This document shows, in pieces, positions 41,481 to 52,691 of a stretch of DNA of 64,000 nt (its first letter is position 1; each line of letters begins with the position of its first letter). Made by a program: the position numbers and the translations under genes. The stretch covers positions 186,001-250,000 of the forward strand of contig SAXG01000018.1 of the NCBI GenBank assembly GCA_012932865.1, given 5' to 3'. The notes below the pieces were generated by a model, which saw only the letters and a program-made list of their open reading frames with translations, was not told where the DNA came from and did no database searches. This stretch comes from Amylostereum areolatum. Taxonomy: Eukaryota; Basidiomycota; Agaricomycetes; Russulales; Stereaceae.

Positions 41481-41617
41481 GTCTCGCCATTCTCGGCCAG
41501 GTACCATTTTTTGCAATCTATGTTTCTCTTTACAGGTCCCCTTCGGGGGACCGTGTCCGCGTACACCTGTTCCCGTTCCCGCTGGAGCCCCTCATCGAAG
41601 GTAGGATCGATTAGTCG
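41481..41617 (+). repeat. Split direct repeat B2 (right end)
   Basis: Second copy of B1. It ends TCG at 41615-41617, after which single-copy DNA resumes 111 bp before the kinase ATG. Confidence 0.93.
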
Positions 41618-41727
41618 AAGGATGACTCGCGGTAACCCCTAAATTGGGGTTAGGAGTGGTGCTCTCTATTCTACACAGACTGCCGATCCGATCCAATGTC
41701 CATGCACGCCGCCAGCTGAGCCAAACT

Positions 41728-44629
41728 ATGGCCCAGCAGCCCTCTGTCCACCAGCTCTACAAACGCCTTCAAACTGTCGGGAAAGGATCCTACGGCTCCG
41801 TCCACAAAGGCATTGAGATCTCCACCGGGAATGTCGTTGCTCTCAAGATCATCAACCTAGACGATGACGAGGTCGACGGGATCCAGCACGAGGTCGCTCT
41901 CCTCTCCCAACTTCGCGACGCACCGAACATCACCAAGTACTTCGGTTCCTACCTTGATGGCCCTCGTCTTTGGATTGTCATGGAATTTGCACAGGGCGGT
42001 AGCGTGTATCAACTCATGAAATCATCTCCCGGAAACATCCTCGAGGAGAGGTTCGTCGTCATCCTCGTCCGCGAGGTCCTCGCTGGCCTCAACTACCTCC
42101 ATAAATCTGGCGTCATCCATCGTGACATCAAATCTGCCAACGTTCTCGTCACCGCAACTGGAAAGGTCATGATCTGCGACTTCGGCGTGTCGGCACTCCT
42201 CGCGACCAATGCTAGCAAACGCAATACCTTCATCGGCACCCTTAATTGGATGGCTCCAGAGGTTGTTCAAGCTGTTCCAAATTATGATACTAAGGCCGAC
42301 ATATGGAGTCTGGGGATTATGATCTACGAGATGGTAAAGGGTAGTCCGCCTCATTCAAACGTCAGTCAAGAGCGTGTACTGCAACTCATTCCTCGGGCAA
42401 AGCCACCGCGCCTCATCGAAGGCGAAGGTAGCAAGGATCTTCGAGACTTTATCCCGCTCTGTCTCACAGAAAAGCCCGGAGACGTGCGTGATGATATTTT
42501 CTCCTAGTGGATCTCCTCACAATCTGTCATCAGCGCCTCCCCGCAGAAGAACTGCTCAAGACTAAGTGGATCAAAGCGGCATCAAAAACTCCCGTGACCG
42601 TTCTCAAGGACCTGCTACTTCACTATGAGACCTGGGTCAAAACCAGTGGAGATGCGTCCGATCTTTCAGAACCTTTGCCGTGGGAGAAGGATGAAGAAAA
42701 TGAGTGAGTGCTTTGTCAAATCATGACCACTTTTTTTCTTGCTGAAGCTTCACAGTCTTCAGTTCGGCGGAGATGAAGAAAATCCTTGGGAATTTGACAC
42801 TGTCCGCGGACGCTCATTCGGCGGTTCAACTTCCCTCATTCCCTCAGATACAGACGAGCCCGAGGGTTTATCATTCCCAACTGTCCGACCTCCACCATCC
42901 AAACTCCCCAGCTCCTTGCGCCTTCTGTTTGACAGCGACCCTGCCGCGGTTCCAGACCCTTTTCGAATTCCGGGCTTTGGTGGTAACACTCCTAGAACCA
43001 ATGGCGATTCAACATCCACTTCCCCCACACCACCTTTTCTTCTACCGTCGTCAGTTTCGCCCTCTCCCGCGCGCGACCGCACAAGTCCTCGAAGAACAAT
43101 TAGCCATGATCCTGATGAACCTAATCTCAGCAAAGCTACCTTCGCATTCCCAGCACGCGCGCCCTCTCGTGCCAAATCTCGTCTCGGGACGAGCTCGGAA
43201 GATGAGGGCCCTCTAGTTTCGTTGGCGTCATCCCCAGGTTACCAGTCTGCCAGTCCGCCAGTTTCGCGAGATCCTTCGCCTCCGGGAACGTTTGCAAACG
43301 GCCTCAATGAACTTCCAGCAAGATCAGGGCCTTCATATCGAGCCATTCGTTCCACGCGAGGCGTGCCCGACCTTGACATCCCTCCGCCGCCTTCCCCTTC
43401 CCCTTCTGACCTCAGTTCTGGCTCTGCAGCCTCAGGGTCTGAGCCCATATCCATCGCAGGTGGGATCTTAGCTAATACGGCGCGACGGTCTGCAACGCGA
43501 AATCGCTCCCAAGGTAGTGCAATAAGTGCTATATCCGGACGAGGAGATCGTAACTTCGCTTTTCCTCCCGATTTCCAATTTCCCGCTCCATCCTCAACGC
43601 CAGATTCAGCGGGGTCCAACGGGCCGTCCAGTTCAAGAACCATACGTGCTCATGATAGGACCTCTCCAACGCATGCTAGCGCATCGAGCGCATCGATCTC
43701 GTCCATAGGTGGTCATAATCCTACACATTCACTTGAGGTACCCTTATCAGCCCGCCGCTTACCGCTTCCTGGCGTGTCTGTGGCACCTCTTTCCATAGGC
43801 CGTTCTCGTTCTGCCACGCCATACTCCGAAGGGAGAAAACAAGAGACATCCGTTTCTGCCTCCCCGAATACAAGTACAGCGATTCTTCACAAGCCCAATT
43901 TAAACAGACTGGCATCGGTAGCGGTGATGGAAACTACACAACCACTTGTTAACTCTCTCAAGCCTGGGCTAAGGCCTGGCCGAGGTAGAAGCGGCAGCTC
44001 TACAAGTGGCGTCAACGACCTTGTTGGCGTACCTGGTCTGAAAGACGTATTAAAGGTGACGATCTCCTCCATCCCGCATCCACAGACGTTTTCTCACCGT
44101 TTTTCCCAATTAGGTCCCATCGTTGTCGTCAGAACACCAGCTCGGCATGACAGATTTGCTTCCTCCGTCCCCGTCCGTATCCGCTACCAACATCAAACCC
44201 TATGTCCCCACTCCCAGTCACCTTGCATTGGATCATCATCTTGAACTAGTGCCCAGTACCACGTCAGGCTCAGCCACGAGTGTTGTTCCGCCTAGCTCAG
44301 GATCCCAGCTACCCTTGCCAGGGCTCGGTCTACATTCTCGCAATAATTCCTTAACCACGCCGTCCCCTCTATCTCGCGACAAGATTCCCGAAATTCGATC
44401 GCTAGACTTCGGCGCCATCATTGCATCACACGAAGAAACACACGCAGAACTAGGCCGGATTGTGGAGGACCTGGCCCAGTGGTTTTCGATTGCCGAAGCA
44501 GGTTTAACCAAACTCCTCGAGAGTGCAGGTGAAGACCGGATAGAAGAAGAACAAGAAGAAATGAGCGGTTATGAAGAAGACACGGAGGTGGACCGGAGCC
44601 TTCGAGTGCTAGCACTCACTTCCAGTTGA
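41728..44629 (+). CDS. GCK/STE20-family protein kinase
   Basis: Four exons (41728-42483, 42534-42703, 42756-44055, 44114-44629) give a 913-residue protein; introns are 50, 52 and 58 bp. The kinase domain is at about residues 10-260: VGKGSYGSVHKG (glycine loop), VVALKIINLD (Lys), GVIHRDIKSANVLV (catalytic loop), ICDFGVSALLATNASKRNTFIGTLNWMAPEVV (DFG to APE). The segment RLPAEELLKTKWIK closes the domain. The rest is a long Ser/Pro-rich linker with many SP/TP sites and a short acidic C-terminus after an ordered stretch (AELGRIVEDLAQWFSIAEAG). This is the layout of fungal germinal-centre kinases (Sid1/Nak1/Kic1 group), which act in polarity and septation networks. The precise orthologue is not decided. 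The Ngaro element ends 111 bp upstream and may affect the promoter. Confidence 0.88.
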
Positions 44630-44813
44630 ATGACAAACTTACGAATATGTACTCCGTTCACCCTCCCATCCAGACCTGTACCGCGCTGTAACTATACATG
44701 GACGTTCGAGCTCAACGATGTCGTTTATTTTTCTGGCGCAAATGTCTGGAGCCGATTTTCTACCTGCTCGCAAAGACGTGGTCACAAATGCATGAACCTT
44801 AGCGATTAGGTGT

Positions 44814-45158
44814 CTATATGCGAAAAGCTGCTATGTATTCTCGAATACTGATTATGGTGCGCTCACCAGCATATGCATGAGGTACGCAATTAAGAACAGA
44901 AATGAGAGATTGCAAGATTAGGAAACTTGTCCCGCGAGACAATGCCTGGCTCCCTGTATCAGCAAGTCCCTGAAGCTCGTTGGCCAACCTATCCACGTCC
45001 TTCAGCACAATTAACCCCATGTTCGTAATCGCCTTTCCGAGCTCGCGCCCCGACGCGAACGGCTCGCCAATGATCTTATACAGCTCTTCGATAACTCTAT
45101 ACACCCAGGGCCCACAAAGTTCCCCAAACTCGTCGTTCTTGGGGGCGGGTACTGCCAT
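44814..45158 (-). CDS. Small hypothetical protein
   Basis: The frame begins MAVPAPKNDEFGELCGPW and runs 114 codons. It is largely helical in character (VYRVIEELYKIIGEPF, VDRLANELQGLADTG). The C-terminal third (after SRGTSFLIL) is less protein-like, so an intron may begin near there and the true end may differ. I do not recognise the family. It lies tail-to-tail with the kinase gene, 184 bp away. Confidence 0.4.
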   Translation of the reverse strand: MAVPAPKNDEFGELCGPWVYRVIEELYKIIGEPFASGRELGKAITNMGLIVLKDVDRLANELQGLADTGSQALSRGTSFLILQSLISVLNCVPHAYAGERTIISIREYIAAFRI

Positions 45159-45777
45159 TGCTACAGTCCGTCATTGACTGGCGGTGATATCGCCTACAGA
45201 GACGTCGTAGATCTTGAGGAGAGAAGACAGAAACATATCCCTTTCGATCTTTGGGTCCTGAACTGGTGCGTCCGTCTTTGAGAGGTCATCCTGTCAACGC
45301 GTATATGTACGAGTCTTCCGGACTTGGAGCTGGTGGGTGTGATCAGGCCAACGTGCGGGGAGCGTGTTTGGGAAAAGCCTGCCATACTTATACAACGAGC
45401 CTATGGTGAAGCTGAGAGGTACATATAGACATCTTGAAACTGTCACCAGGGTCAGTGAGTTCGCTGTGCTACAGCATTTCATACCAGAAGACCTCTGTGA
45501 TGCTTGGAGCTTGAAGCGATGGTGGCTGGATGAGTGTTTTTGCAAGGGTCGATGTAGACGTCGCAGTGTATCTGATAGATAACATACAAGGTGCTGCTCT
45601 TACTAAGTATACATGGTGGGACGAGCGGCAGACGGCAGACGGTGACTGCAATGGTATCATAAGTGCATTGTCACAGACACTTTGCCACACCATTATGGGA
45701 CGTATCTCTTCAAGTATATGCTTCTCAGGGAGAAGGATCTAGCTCGCTCTCTAAGCAGACAAGAGCTGAAGCGCTGG
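45159..45777. other. Intergenic, no gene supported
   Basis: Short frames exist on both strands but none shows domain similarity or clear splice-linked partners. It is treated as the spacer between the small hypothetical gene and the APS kinase 3' end. Confidence 0.45.
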
Positions 45778-46591
45778 TCAAGTGCAGTATCCGTGCGAGA
45801 TGAGGTATTCCATGATGATCTTCACTGCATCTGCGACGCCAACCTCGTCCGTCTTAACATGTATCTCCGGGTTTTCAGGCGCCTCATAGGGTGCGGATAT
45901 CCCGGTAAACTCTGAACAGACATATAAGCACCCGCAGATATCGCGGAATAAAATCCTCACCTTTGATCTCTCCCGCCCGCGCCTTCTTGTATAGCCCCTT
46001 CGGATCGCGCTGCTCGACCACCTCCAGCGGTGCATCGACGAACACCTCAACGAATCCCAGTCCCGCTTTGTCGTGTATCTCCCTGGCGAGATCGCGATCC
46101 GCACGGTACGGAGAAATGAACGCGGTGATCGCGACGCAAGACGCGTCCGCAAACAATTTTGACACCTTCATTCGCCGTCGGTCGCCTGTTCCCTTCAAGA
46201 CCAAAAAGGAGCGCACACACCTCGCCTATCCTGCGAATATTCTCATTACGAGATTTTTCATCGAACCCGAGATCTTTGTTCAGGCCAAACCGGACATTGT
46301 CGCCGTCCAAACGGTAGCTGAATTTGTGGAGATGCAGAAGATGCTGCTCGAGAGCGCACGCGATCGTCGACTGGGAGACGTGGCTTCAGTCCACAAGCGC
46401 TGAGGAGAAGAAAAAAGTTTGATCTCACCTTTCCGCTCGCACTGAGGCCAGTTAACCAGATCGTAACCCCTTTTTGTTGCAAGAGCGTCGATCGCTCACC
46501 GGGATCGACGGATCCTGAAACGTACGTTCAATGCTGGTTGTACGGAAGGTAAAGGCCACGCACCTGGATGAAAAGTGATGTTGGTAGCCAT
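45778..46591 (-). CDS. Adenylylsulfate (APS) kinase
   Basis: This enzyme phosphorylates APS to PAPS in sulfate assimilation. Five exons (46591-46564, 46514-46429, 46370-46221, 46165-45961, 45911-45778) encode 200 residues, the usual length for fungal MET14. The first exon is only 28 nt ([10 protein letters not shown]). The P-loop GLSASGKS is split by an intron after the Lys codon. Substrate-binding and family blocks are [71 protein letters not shown] and [13 protein letters not shown]. All catalytic blocks are intact. Confidence 0.95.
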
Positions 46592-47065
46592 CGCGCAGAC
46601 CTGAGTTGTATGGACGTGTCGAGTGAAGAAAGACAGGAGCTACGGTATCGTCCATGGTGGTTATGTCTCACAACACCAGCGCTTCGCTTTCCAGGCTCCT
46701 CGCAAGAATTGCGCCATGTTGAAGCCCTGCGGTGGGGTTAAGGTTACGTTACGCCACTGCCACCTTTCGATTCACAACCCGATCAGTCTCATCAGCACTT
46801 ACTTTAGACAGCATCTGCCAACGTAACGTATTAGTTCAACGACAGTCTTGTAACAAGTCGGGGAACCGCAGGGAAAGAAGAAAGAAAAACAGGCATGAAT
46901 CCAACATATCACACGTCCTATAAGCAGCAAGGTAGCCACGCGACAGGTGCAACGACGACAACAGATCGAGTGGTTCAGAAAAACAGAAGGATAGAAAGAA
47001 GTGCCGAAGTGAGATCATAACGATGTCCATGTCCACGAACACCACTGCGCGTCCTCTCCCAACCC
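46592..47065. other. Intergenic between APS kinase start and Rho gene end
   Basis: Contains the APS kinase promoter (upstream of 46591) and the 3' region of the rho gene. No distinct motif was recognised. Confidence 0.5.
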
Positions 47066-48130
47066 TCAGCAGATCACGCAGCACTTCCACCCTCCGCCCT
47101 CCTCTTCGCGATCGCGCGAAACACTGCTCCGCCGCCGCTGGTGGGTACCGTTGGACGGTACGCCCTCGCGCATGAGCATGCTCGCACGGGTCGCAGCCTC
47201 GAAGACATCATCGACACCTTCGATTTTCAGCGCCGAGCACTCCTTGTACGCCCGTGCGCCTATGGTGCGCGCCACCCGTTCAGCCTCCTCTCGAGACACG
47301 AACTGCGTCGCTGAGGGATCTCCCGGGGGCGGTCGCAAATCCGCCTTGCAACCGACCAGTAAAATGGGGATGACATCGCCGCATATTTGTCGAACTTCCT
47401 CGATCCACTTTTCAAGAACGGTTTCGTGAATAGATTTGGCCGAGCACCCGCAGAGTATAACACACCTTGACTTGTACGTTATCGAGCGAGTCGGGGGTGT
47501 CGATAGCAAAGGCGATGAGGATGACGTGCGATTTGGAGTAGGATAGTGGCCGGAGGCGCTACGCGAAAGACCGTACGTCAGCGGCAAGTCTCGCCTTGAC
47601 GACGGAGAGATGGATACCTCGTACTCCTCCTGCCCGCTACCGTACACGTTCTGCGATCAACTGTGGCTCGATGGGGGGAAATGGCGGATGTTTACGCACG
47701 CAGTATCCCATAGTGCCAATTGTACAGGTTTTCCGTCTAGCCTGATCTCCGCGACGTAGTTCTCAAATATAGCTGGAGGGGAACGCCGAACGAAGGGTTA
47801 GGAAGAGCGATGAGAAGAGAGATGTTGAGGAATAGAATGCTGACTGGGTTGCTGCGCTGAAGTCAGCAACGAAGACTGTGAATGGGGGAGATATGCGCAC
47901 GTATTCCTTAGGGAACTCGCCCAAGGCAAAAGAGCACAGCAAAGAGGTCTTCCCGCACGCGCCTGACAGATGAGGAATTGGTTGAACAACACAAGCGAAG
48001 TGCAGACACTCAAAAGGCACGTACCATCACCGACGATGACGAGCTTTCGCCGAATCTGAATGAAAAGAGAACTGGCTGAGCACTGCCATCTCCACACGAG
48101 GAAACGACGTACTGGGGCCTGAGAAGACAT
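47066..48130 (-). CDS. Rho-family small GTPase (Rho2-like)
   Basis: The gene starts ATG 48130 (MSSQAP) and ends in WKCCVIC, a CAAX-type prenylation signal with an extra cysteine. Exons include 48130-48113, 48055-48025, 47962-47901, a predicted 7-nt microexon 47851-47845 and an exon starting 47772. G-box motifs are GDGACGKTS (P-loop, split by an intron), YQPTIFENYV (switch I, completed by the microexon), [18 protein letters not shown] (switch II, split twice) and an NKxD-equivalent GCKADL. The [19 protein letters not shown] block and [14 protein letters not shown] fit the Rho2 subgroup. Rho2 proteins act at the membrane in cell wall and polarity signalling. Subgroup assignment is an inference. 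Confidence 0.88.
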
Positions 48131-48933
48131 GCGTGTCGAGAAGGAGGAAGGGGAGGCCGCGGTCGTCTGGGAGAACACAAAACGGAGGACTCGGGAGAGG
48201 ACGAATATGGGCCGCGGGGGACGGCGAAGTCTGCAGACACCGAGCGTTCGTGGAAGGAGGTTTCGACAGAAGCGGGAGGGGCGGTGGATACAAAGAAAAA
48301 GGTTGTCAAGGAATGAGACGGGGAGTGTGGAGAAAGAGAGCGGGGCTAGCAGCGGTGCAAGAGCTGTGACCGTGCCAGTCGTCTCACCGGGTGGCAGTGC
48401 TCTTTCAAACGTTTCTCCGCCCCCTCCCGTTCCCTGGCCTTCTTTCTCTCTCTCTCCAGTGAAGTCGATAAGTATGTTGCGTGCACTTAGGTCGCAACTC
48501 ATGAACCTGGCATTCGTCCTGATTTGTCTGTTTTCCAATTGATTACGCCAGCCCTAAGGGCGGCTTTCACTACGACAAATTCCAGCCAACTGGCAGCGGT
48601 AGAAACAAGACACTCTCCGTTGAATGTCCGAGCTCAACCTATAATAGTCCAAACTGCCCCAGCAAAAGATATATGCACGCCTACCCGCAAGCCGAGTCGC
48701 AATACAAAGACAGCGAGGTCGTGGATCACTCTCCCCTCCCCAAACGCTCGCCCTACAACGTCACAAATCACCTAGACAGCATCAGCATGCCCGGACGCGT
48801 GCCCGTGCTAGCGAATATAAAGTACAGTGTGAATGCACGATACGGATACACGTGAGCCTAGGGGAGAAAACAACCATGAACCCTGCAAGAGAAAAAAAGA
48901 CAAGCGCTAGACACCACCGAAGCATTGATATCC
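48131..48933. other. Intergenic, rho promoter side
   Basis: About 800 bp between the rho start and the end of the peptidase gene. The first 350 bp are G/A-rich on the + strand (C/T-rich in rho sense, a frequent basidiomycete promoter trait). No gene was found. Confidence 0.5.
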
Positions 48934-50004
48934 TCACGACGTAGGTGGGATTTGGCTGACCCAAACGATGATCGTCTTGATCGCCTCTGTGACCTCTTCC
49001 GTTGTAAATGGCTGATTTGGCGGCGGACAGTGCATGAACAGGACCTTCGTCGACCTCGCCTTGTCGTGTTTAATCGCCGTCCGCTTCGCCTCCGCGAGCG
49101 AACAAAAGTAGGTAAAGTCGCACACGTGGTGCCCGGCATCCATGGACGAGTATACGTTCTACCTCCGGGTTAACGCCGGCGAAGAAGTAAGGTGCATACG
49201 AACAAGCGCACCTCCAATCCGCCCGCCTTCAGATCGTGCACGAGACGCTCCACATCAATAGTTGTGAAAAGATCGTCCGGATTGCCTTCGTAGCCCTTCC
49301 CAAATCCCCGCGCAGGTTCGGGAACGGCGGCGTCAAGGTGTTTCTTCTCCTCGTCCATGGTGAGACGGGCCTCTGCAATCATCGCGGCCTGTGACTGCTC
49401 GAGAGGTTCGGGCGCGGCGGCGTCGGGGAGGTATTCGACGATAGGCGCACGCTCCCCTGCGGTGTCTTTCATTCGATAGCCGATTTTGTGACTTAGGCGT
49501 TCCATGCGAAGGGGACCCCTGCCGGCGAGGCCAATGTGGAAAATGAGGTCGTAGCCGGACTCGGGCGGCGGGGCGATGTAGGAGTAGTTGTCGATGGGTG
49601 GGGGTAAGACGGGAGGGCGTGCGTGAAGGCCGGGTACGTGGTCATGGACGGCCTGGTAGGTGAGGGGAAGCTGTACGGTGGTAATATGGATTATCTTGGG
49701 TAGAGGGTGTGGAAAGCCATTGGGCTGGTCAGGATCGGGCATGGGGACGTCCTCGTCCATGCGATCGTCTGGCGGGTCGACGGTTATAATAACATTATTG
49801 AGCGGGTGAATGGCAAGCCACGTCGGGTTCTCCTTGTAGCGGAAGAAAGGCTGGCAAAAAGACGGGTGACAATTTCAGTGAGATGTACAAAGGCGGATGG
49901 ATGTTAGAGAAACTGACGCCGTAGCCTGTGAGGAGAACGCGGTAGGCGTCGTCGGGGATTTGAGGCGGCGGTTGTTGGTAGCCGTTGATGGTGGGGGCGG
50001 GCAT
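48934..50004 (-). CDS. Pyroglutamyl peptidase-like protein (C15 family)
   Basis: This predicted cysteine peptidase removes N-terminal pyroglutamate. Exon 1 starts MPAPTINGYQQPPP and leads into VLLTGYG, then after a GT-AG intron PFFRYKENPTWLAIHPLNN. The middle exon holds VQLPLTYQAVHDHVPGLHARPP, YDLIFHIGLAGRGPLRMERL and DVERLVHDLKAGG. The last exon has VYSSMDAGHHVCDFTYFCSLAEAKR with the probable catalytic Cys, and VLFMHCPPPNQP with the His. A large insertion with a low-complexity stretch (EYLPDAAAPEPLEQSQ) makes it longer than bacterial enzymes (about 215), as in other fungal members. The start is the first ATG of the block; an upstream exon cannot be excluded. Confidence 0.85.
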
Positions 50005-50596
50005 GGCGGCGCCAGGGGAGGATTCGCTCGCGGAGGAGAGGCCGACGACGGCAAAGGAGATGGGATGCGCACGCAGACGATCGTGGTGGAGGAAGTCGAG
50101 CGGGTTCAGCCCGACATAGACTCGTGCGAACGATAGCTTAGACCCCGCCGGCCCGCTTCCCGGTATGCCATGTACTTTATATCATTACTAGCATAGACCC
50201 GTGCATTGCACTCATTCAAGTAGCAAGGCTGTGGTGATTGTATTCAAATAAGCAACAAATAAGCATAACTAAGTACTAAGCATGAAGTGTAGAAGATTCA
50301 ACTCGCAGTCCGATAGTAGGGAAACTGTAGCCGGGATGCCTACTGTACGCGGCCGACGTTAGGCAACGTCCCCTGTCCCCGGGGGTCGGTTGCGGTTGCC
50401 TAATTTGCGGGTTGTCTCCTGTCCCCGAGGCTGAGTTGCTTTCCGCTTACCCATGCTTAATTTTCGCAAAAAAAAGGTCAAAAACCCTCAAGAATACGTC
50501 ACCAGCGGCACCAAGTACGAAATCGACATGAGGTTCGCTCATATTGTATTTTGTTTTCTACAAACCGCCGCAGCGCTGCCAGCCTCATGAGCTAAT
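50005..50596. other. Intergenic, no gene seen
   Basis: Upstream region of the peptidase gene. Contains short CCTGTCCCCG-type repeats (near 50360-50430, echoed near 51280) but no coding signal. Confidence 0.5.
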
Positions 50597-51100
50597 AGGA
50601 CCCCTGAAATTCCCTATAGAGCATTCATCCCAGGGTGACCTGTTTTCGGTGGTGCGCTGGGACAGAATTTGGGCCATTTTCGGTGATTTACATGATAGAT
50701 TTTTTCAAGTCAGCCGTTTTCAGTGGTTCTTAGACTATACATATCTAAAAATAGTCTAATTTCCCACGCCTTCGGCGTCGAGGTTTCCAGAGCAGAACTC
50801 TCATTTTATGCACAAGCTTGCTATAACATGCCTAGTTTGCTTCCATAGACCCATGGGAAGCAAAATATGCAAAATACTTGTGATTGGAACTGACAGATCC
50901 TCGGCGTGTTCAGATGCTTACCATTTTCGGTGGTGAAGATGGGACTTCGGACGGGCGGGTTCCTTTTCAGTGGTTCTTAGCTCCAACATGTCGGCCCTAC
51001 GGGGCCCATTTTCGGTGGAGAGTACCATACATAGGTTCCCATAAGGCCCAAATTTTCGGTGGTCCGAGATGAATCATTTATAGGGAATTTCAGGGGTCCT
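50597..51100. mobile_element. 504-bp MITE with 8-bp TSD (hAT-like)
   Basis: Terminal inverted repeats of about 30 bp start AGGACCCCTGAAATTCCC. The 8-bp sequence GAGCTAAT lies directly outside both ends (50589-50596 and 51101-51108). The interior has about seven copies of TTTTCGGTGG or TTTTCAGTGGTTCTTAG, all in one orientation. There is no coding capacity, so it depends on a transposase elsewhere. An 8-bp duplication with short TIRs fits the hAT superfamily; KDZ-type elements also make 8-bp duplications. Confidence 0.93.
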
Positions 51101-51108
51101 GAGCTAAT

Positions 51109-52468
51109 CAGCACTCAGTGACAAATAAGGTGGTCAGTGTGCACAAAACCTTGTATTCATATACAGATTCGTGTACAGTGTAATGGGCCAAAGCGTGAGG
51201 ATGATCACTCGACGCTACATAGGACAGCTTTGGCCCTTTGGGAGAGCTCACTCACAAGAGGTTGTGTTGCCTAAAGTGGATGTCCCCCGTCCCCGAGGCC
51301 GGGTTGCCCTCCTCTACCCGCTCCCACGGTCATGTGACACCGGTTGCGAGTTGCCAAACTACAGCCGCCTACAGTAGAGGGGTTTGTGACGGTCCCAAAT
51401 GCTCTCGCTCGTGTCGGGCTCTCTTGGCAATCTGCCATTTCGATAGCAGAGTGGGTTGTTCTGTTCCTTGAGGGTTCAGAGCTGGAGTCCTTGGGGGCGT
51501 AGGAAGCAAGTCGCCGAGGGCCGAGTAGGCCTGCGAATATGCAATGTCGATGAGGACATATCACCTGTGATATGGATAACAAAAGGATCAGTAAAGCCTT
51601 TACTATCACATTGATTGATACTGTATGCACGTACCATCTATGAAAGCTCCGTTCGAGGCTTGCTGGTTGGTTGGGTTCTTGCATTATCGTGTCACCTGTC
51701 GTTGATTCGGACGTGGACGACACAATACAATGCTGTTGCGGACCTTCAGGATCCTGAGGATGTCGTTGTGCTCGCACTCAAGACCGGCGGTGGCCAATGG
51801 CGTCAGCCGAGGAAAGCTGTAGACAACAATATAGTAAGCAAGGACATTGATCAGTTTGTTAAGGTCAGTCATACCTGGACGGCCGTGTTCTCGTTCGCTT
51901 GCGAGGAGGTTGAATGGGCACTGTTTCTGGGGGCTGCATCTTGGACGGAATCAGTGGACCTGCGTTCCTGCTCGGTGCACCGTCCCAATGGCCAGCCAAT
52001 GTCACCCCCAACTCGCATAGATTCTTCTGCACAAATAGTACATGTCAGTTCGTCTCGCAAGAGAGAAAGAAAATGCGCACATGATCCAGATGAACGCACC
52101 GAGATGCACTGGATGCAGATGACAGGGTGTGCTGTACTGTGTCGTGTCGGGTCGGGTCGTGTCGTACATCACTCGAGCTCGGGACCACCACGCCTCATCC
52201 GAGCACCGAGGAAATTTCCCGAAAAATCTCTAGATATATAAATAAATCCAATCAGGGGGGGTGGGAGCGACGCGGTCATCGTGACCGAAGCGACAAAACA
52301 CGTCCATGTTGCTGCACAAACATTGCTTTGGAGGAAAATTGATTTGAATTTGTTTTCTGATATACAAAGTAAAAGGTATAAGTAGGGCTGTGCCATGGAG
52401 GCTACTTTGACGCTAACGGCGGTGCGTAGAGGTGCCATAGAGAGTGGGAAGGTATGACGGTGGCCAAG
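51109..52468. other. Intergenic, no gene supported
   Basis: Frames here are short and without domain similarity. Simple GTGTCGGGTCG-type repeats occur near 52135-52170. No transposon ends were found. Confidence 0.5.
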
Positions 52469-52691
52469 TACGTGGTGGAGGTCAAGACGAAGAGCGACGC
52501 GGCGACCCGGCCGACGCGCAAGCCTAGGATGACGCAAGCAGCCACGTGCATTTGTCAACGCGACTTGTCACGCGTCGCGTTACGATGACGTGGCTGTTGT
52601 CCCACAACCAATCAGAAAGCTCACTTGTCTCGCGGTTTGTGTCGTGACGTGACGCAGCGCTCCACCGCGTCTCTCTTTGTATTAAAGGATG
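52469..52691 (+). repeat. 223-bp dispersed direct repeat, copy 1
   Basis: Nearly identical, with about two substitutions and no indels, to 62504-62726 in the same orientation, 10 kb away. The two diverge abruptly at both ends (left TACGTGG, right TTAAAGGATG). A CAACCAATCAG (CCAAT-type) motif is followed about 60 bp later by TATTAAAG, resembling a core promoter, so it may be an LTR-like or promoter-bearing unit. No terminal inverted repeat or duplication was found. Confidence 0.9.

Larger units (their letters stand above)
35977..41617 (+). mobile_element. Ngaro-type tyrosine-recombinase retrotransposon with split direct repeats
   Basis: The order is A1 (35980-36344), gag, RT-RNase H, tyrosine recombinase, B1 (40815-40951), A2 (40952-41316), a 164-bp middle and B2 (41481-41617). 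A1 and A2 are each 365 bp and nearly identical; B1 and B2 are each 137 bp. This A1-ORFs-B1-A2-B2 layout is the split direct repeat arrangement of PAT and Ngaro elements. No methyltransferase domain is seen, which favours Ngaro. TCG occurs at the left end, at the B1/A2 joint and at the right end, with no other target duplication. All ORFs look open, so the element may be active or recently so. It sits in the promoter between eIF2B gamma and a kinase gene. Confidence 0.93.
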
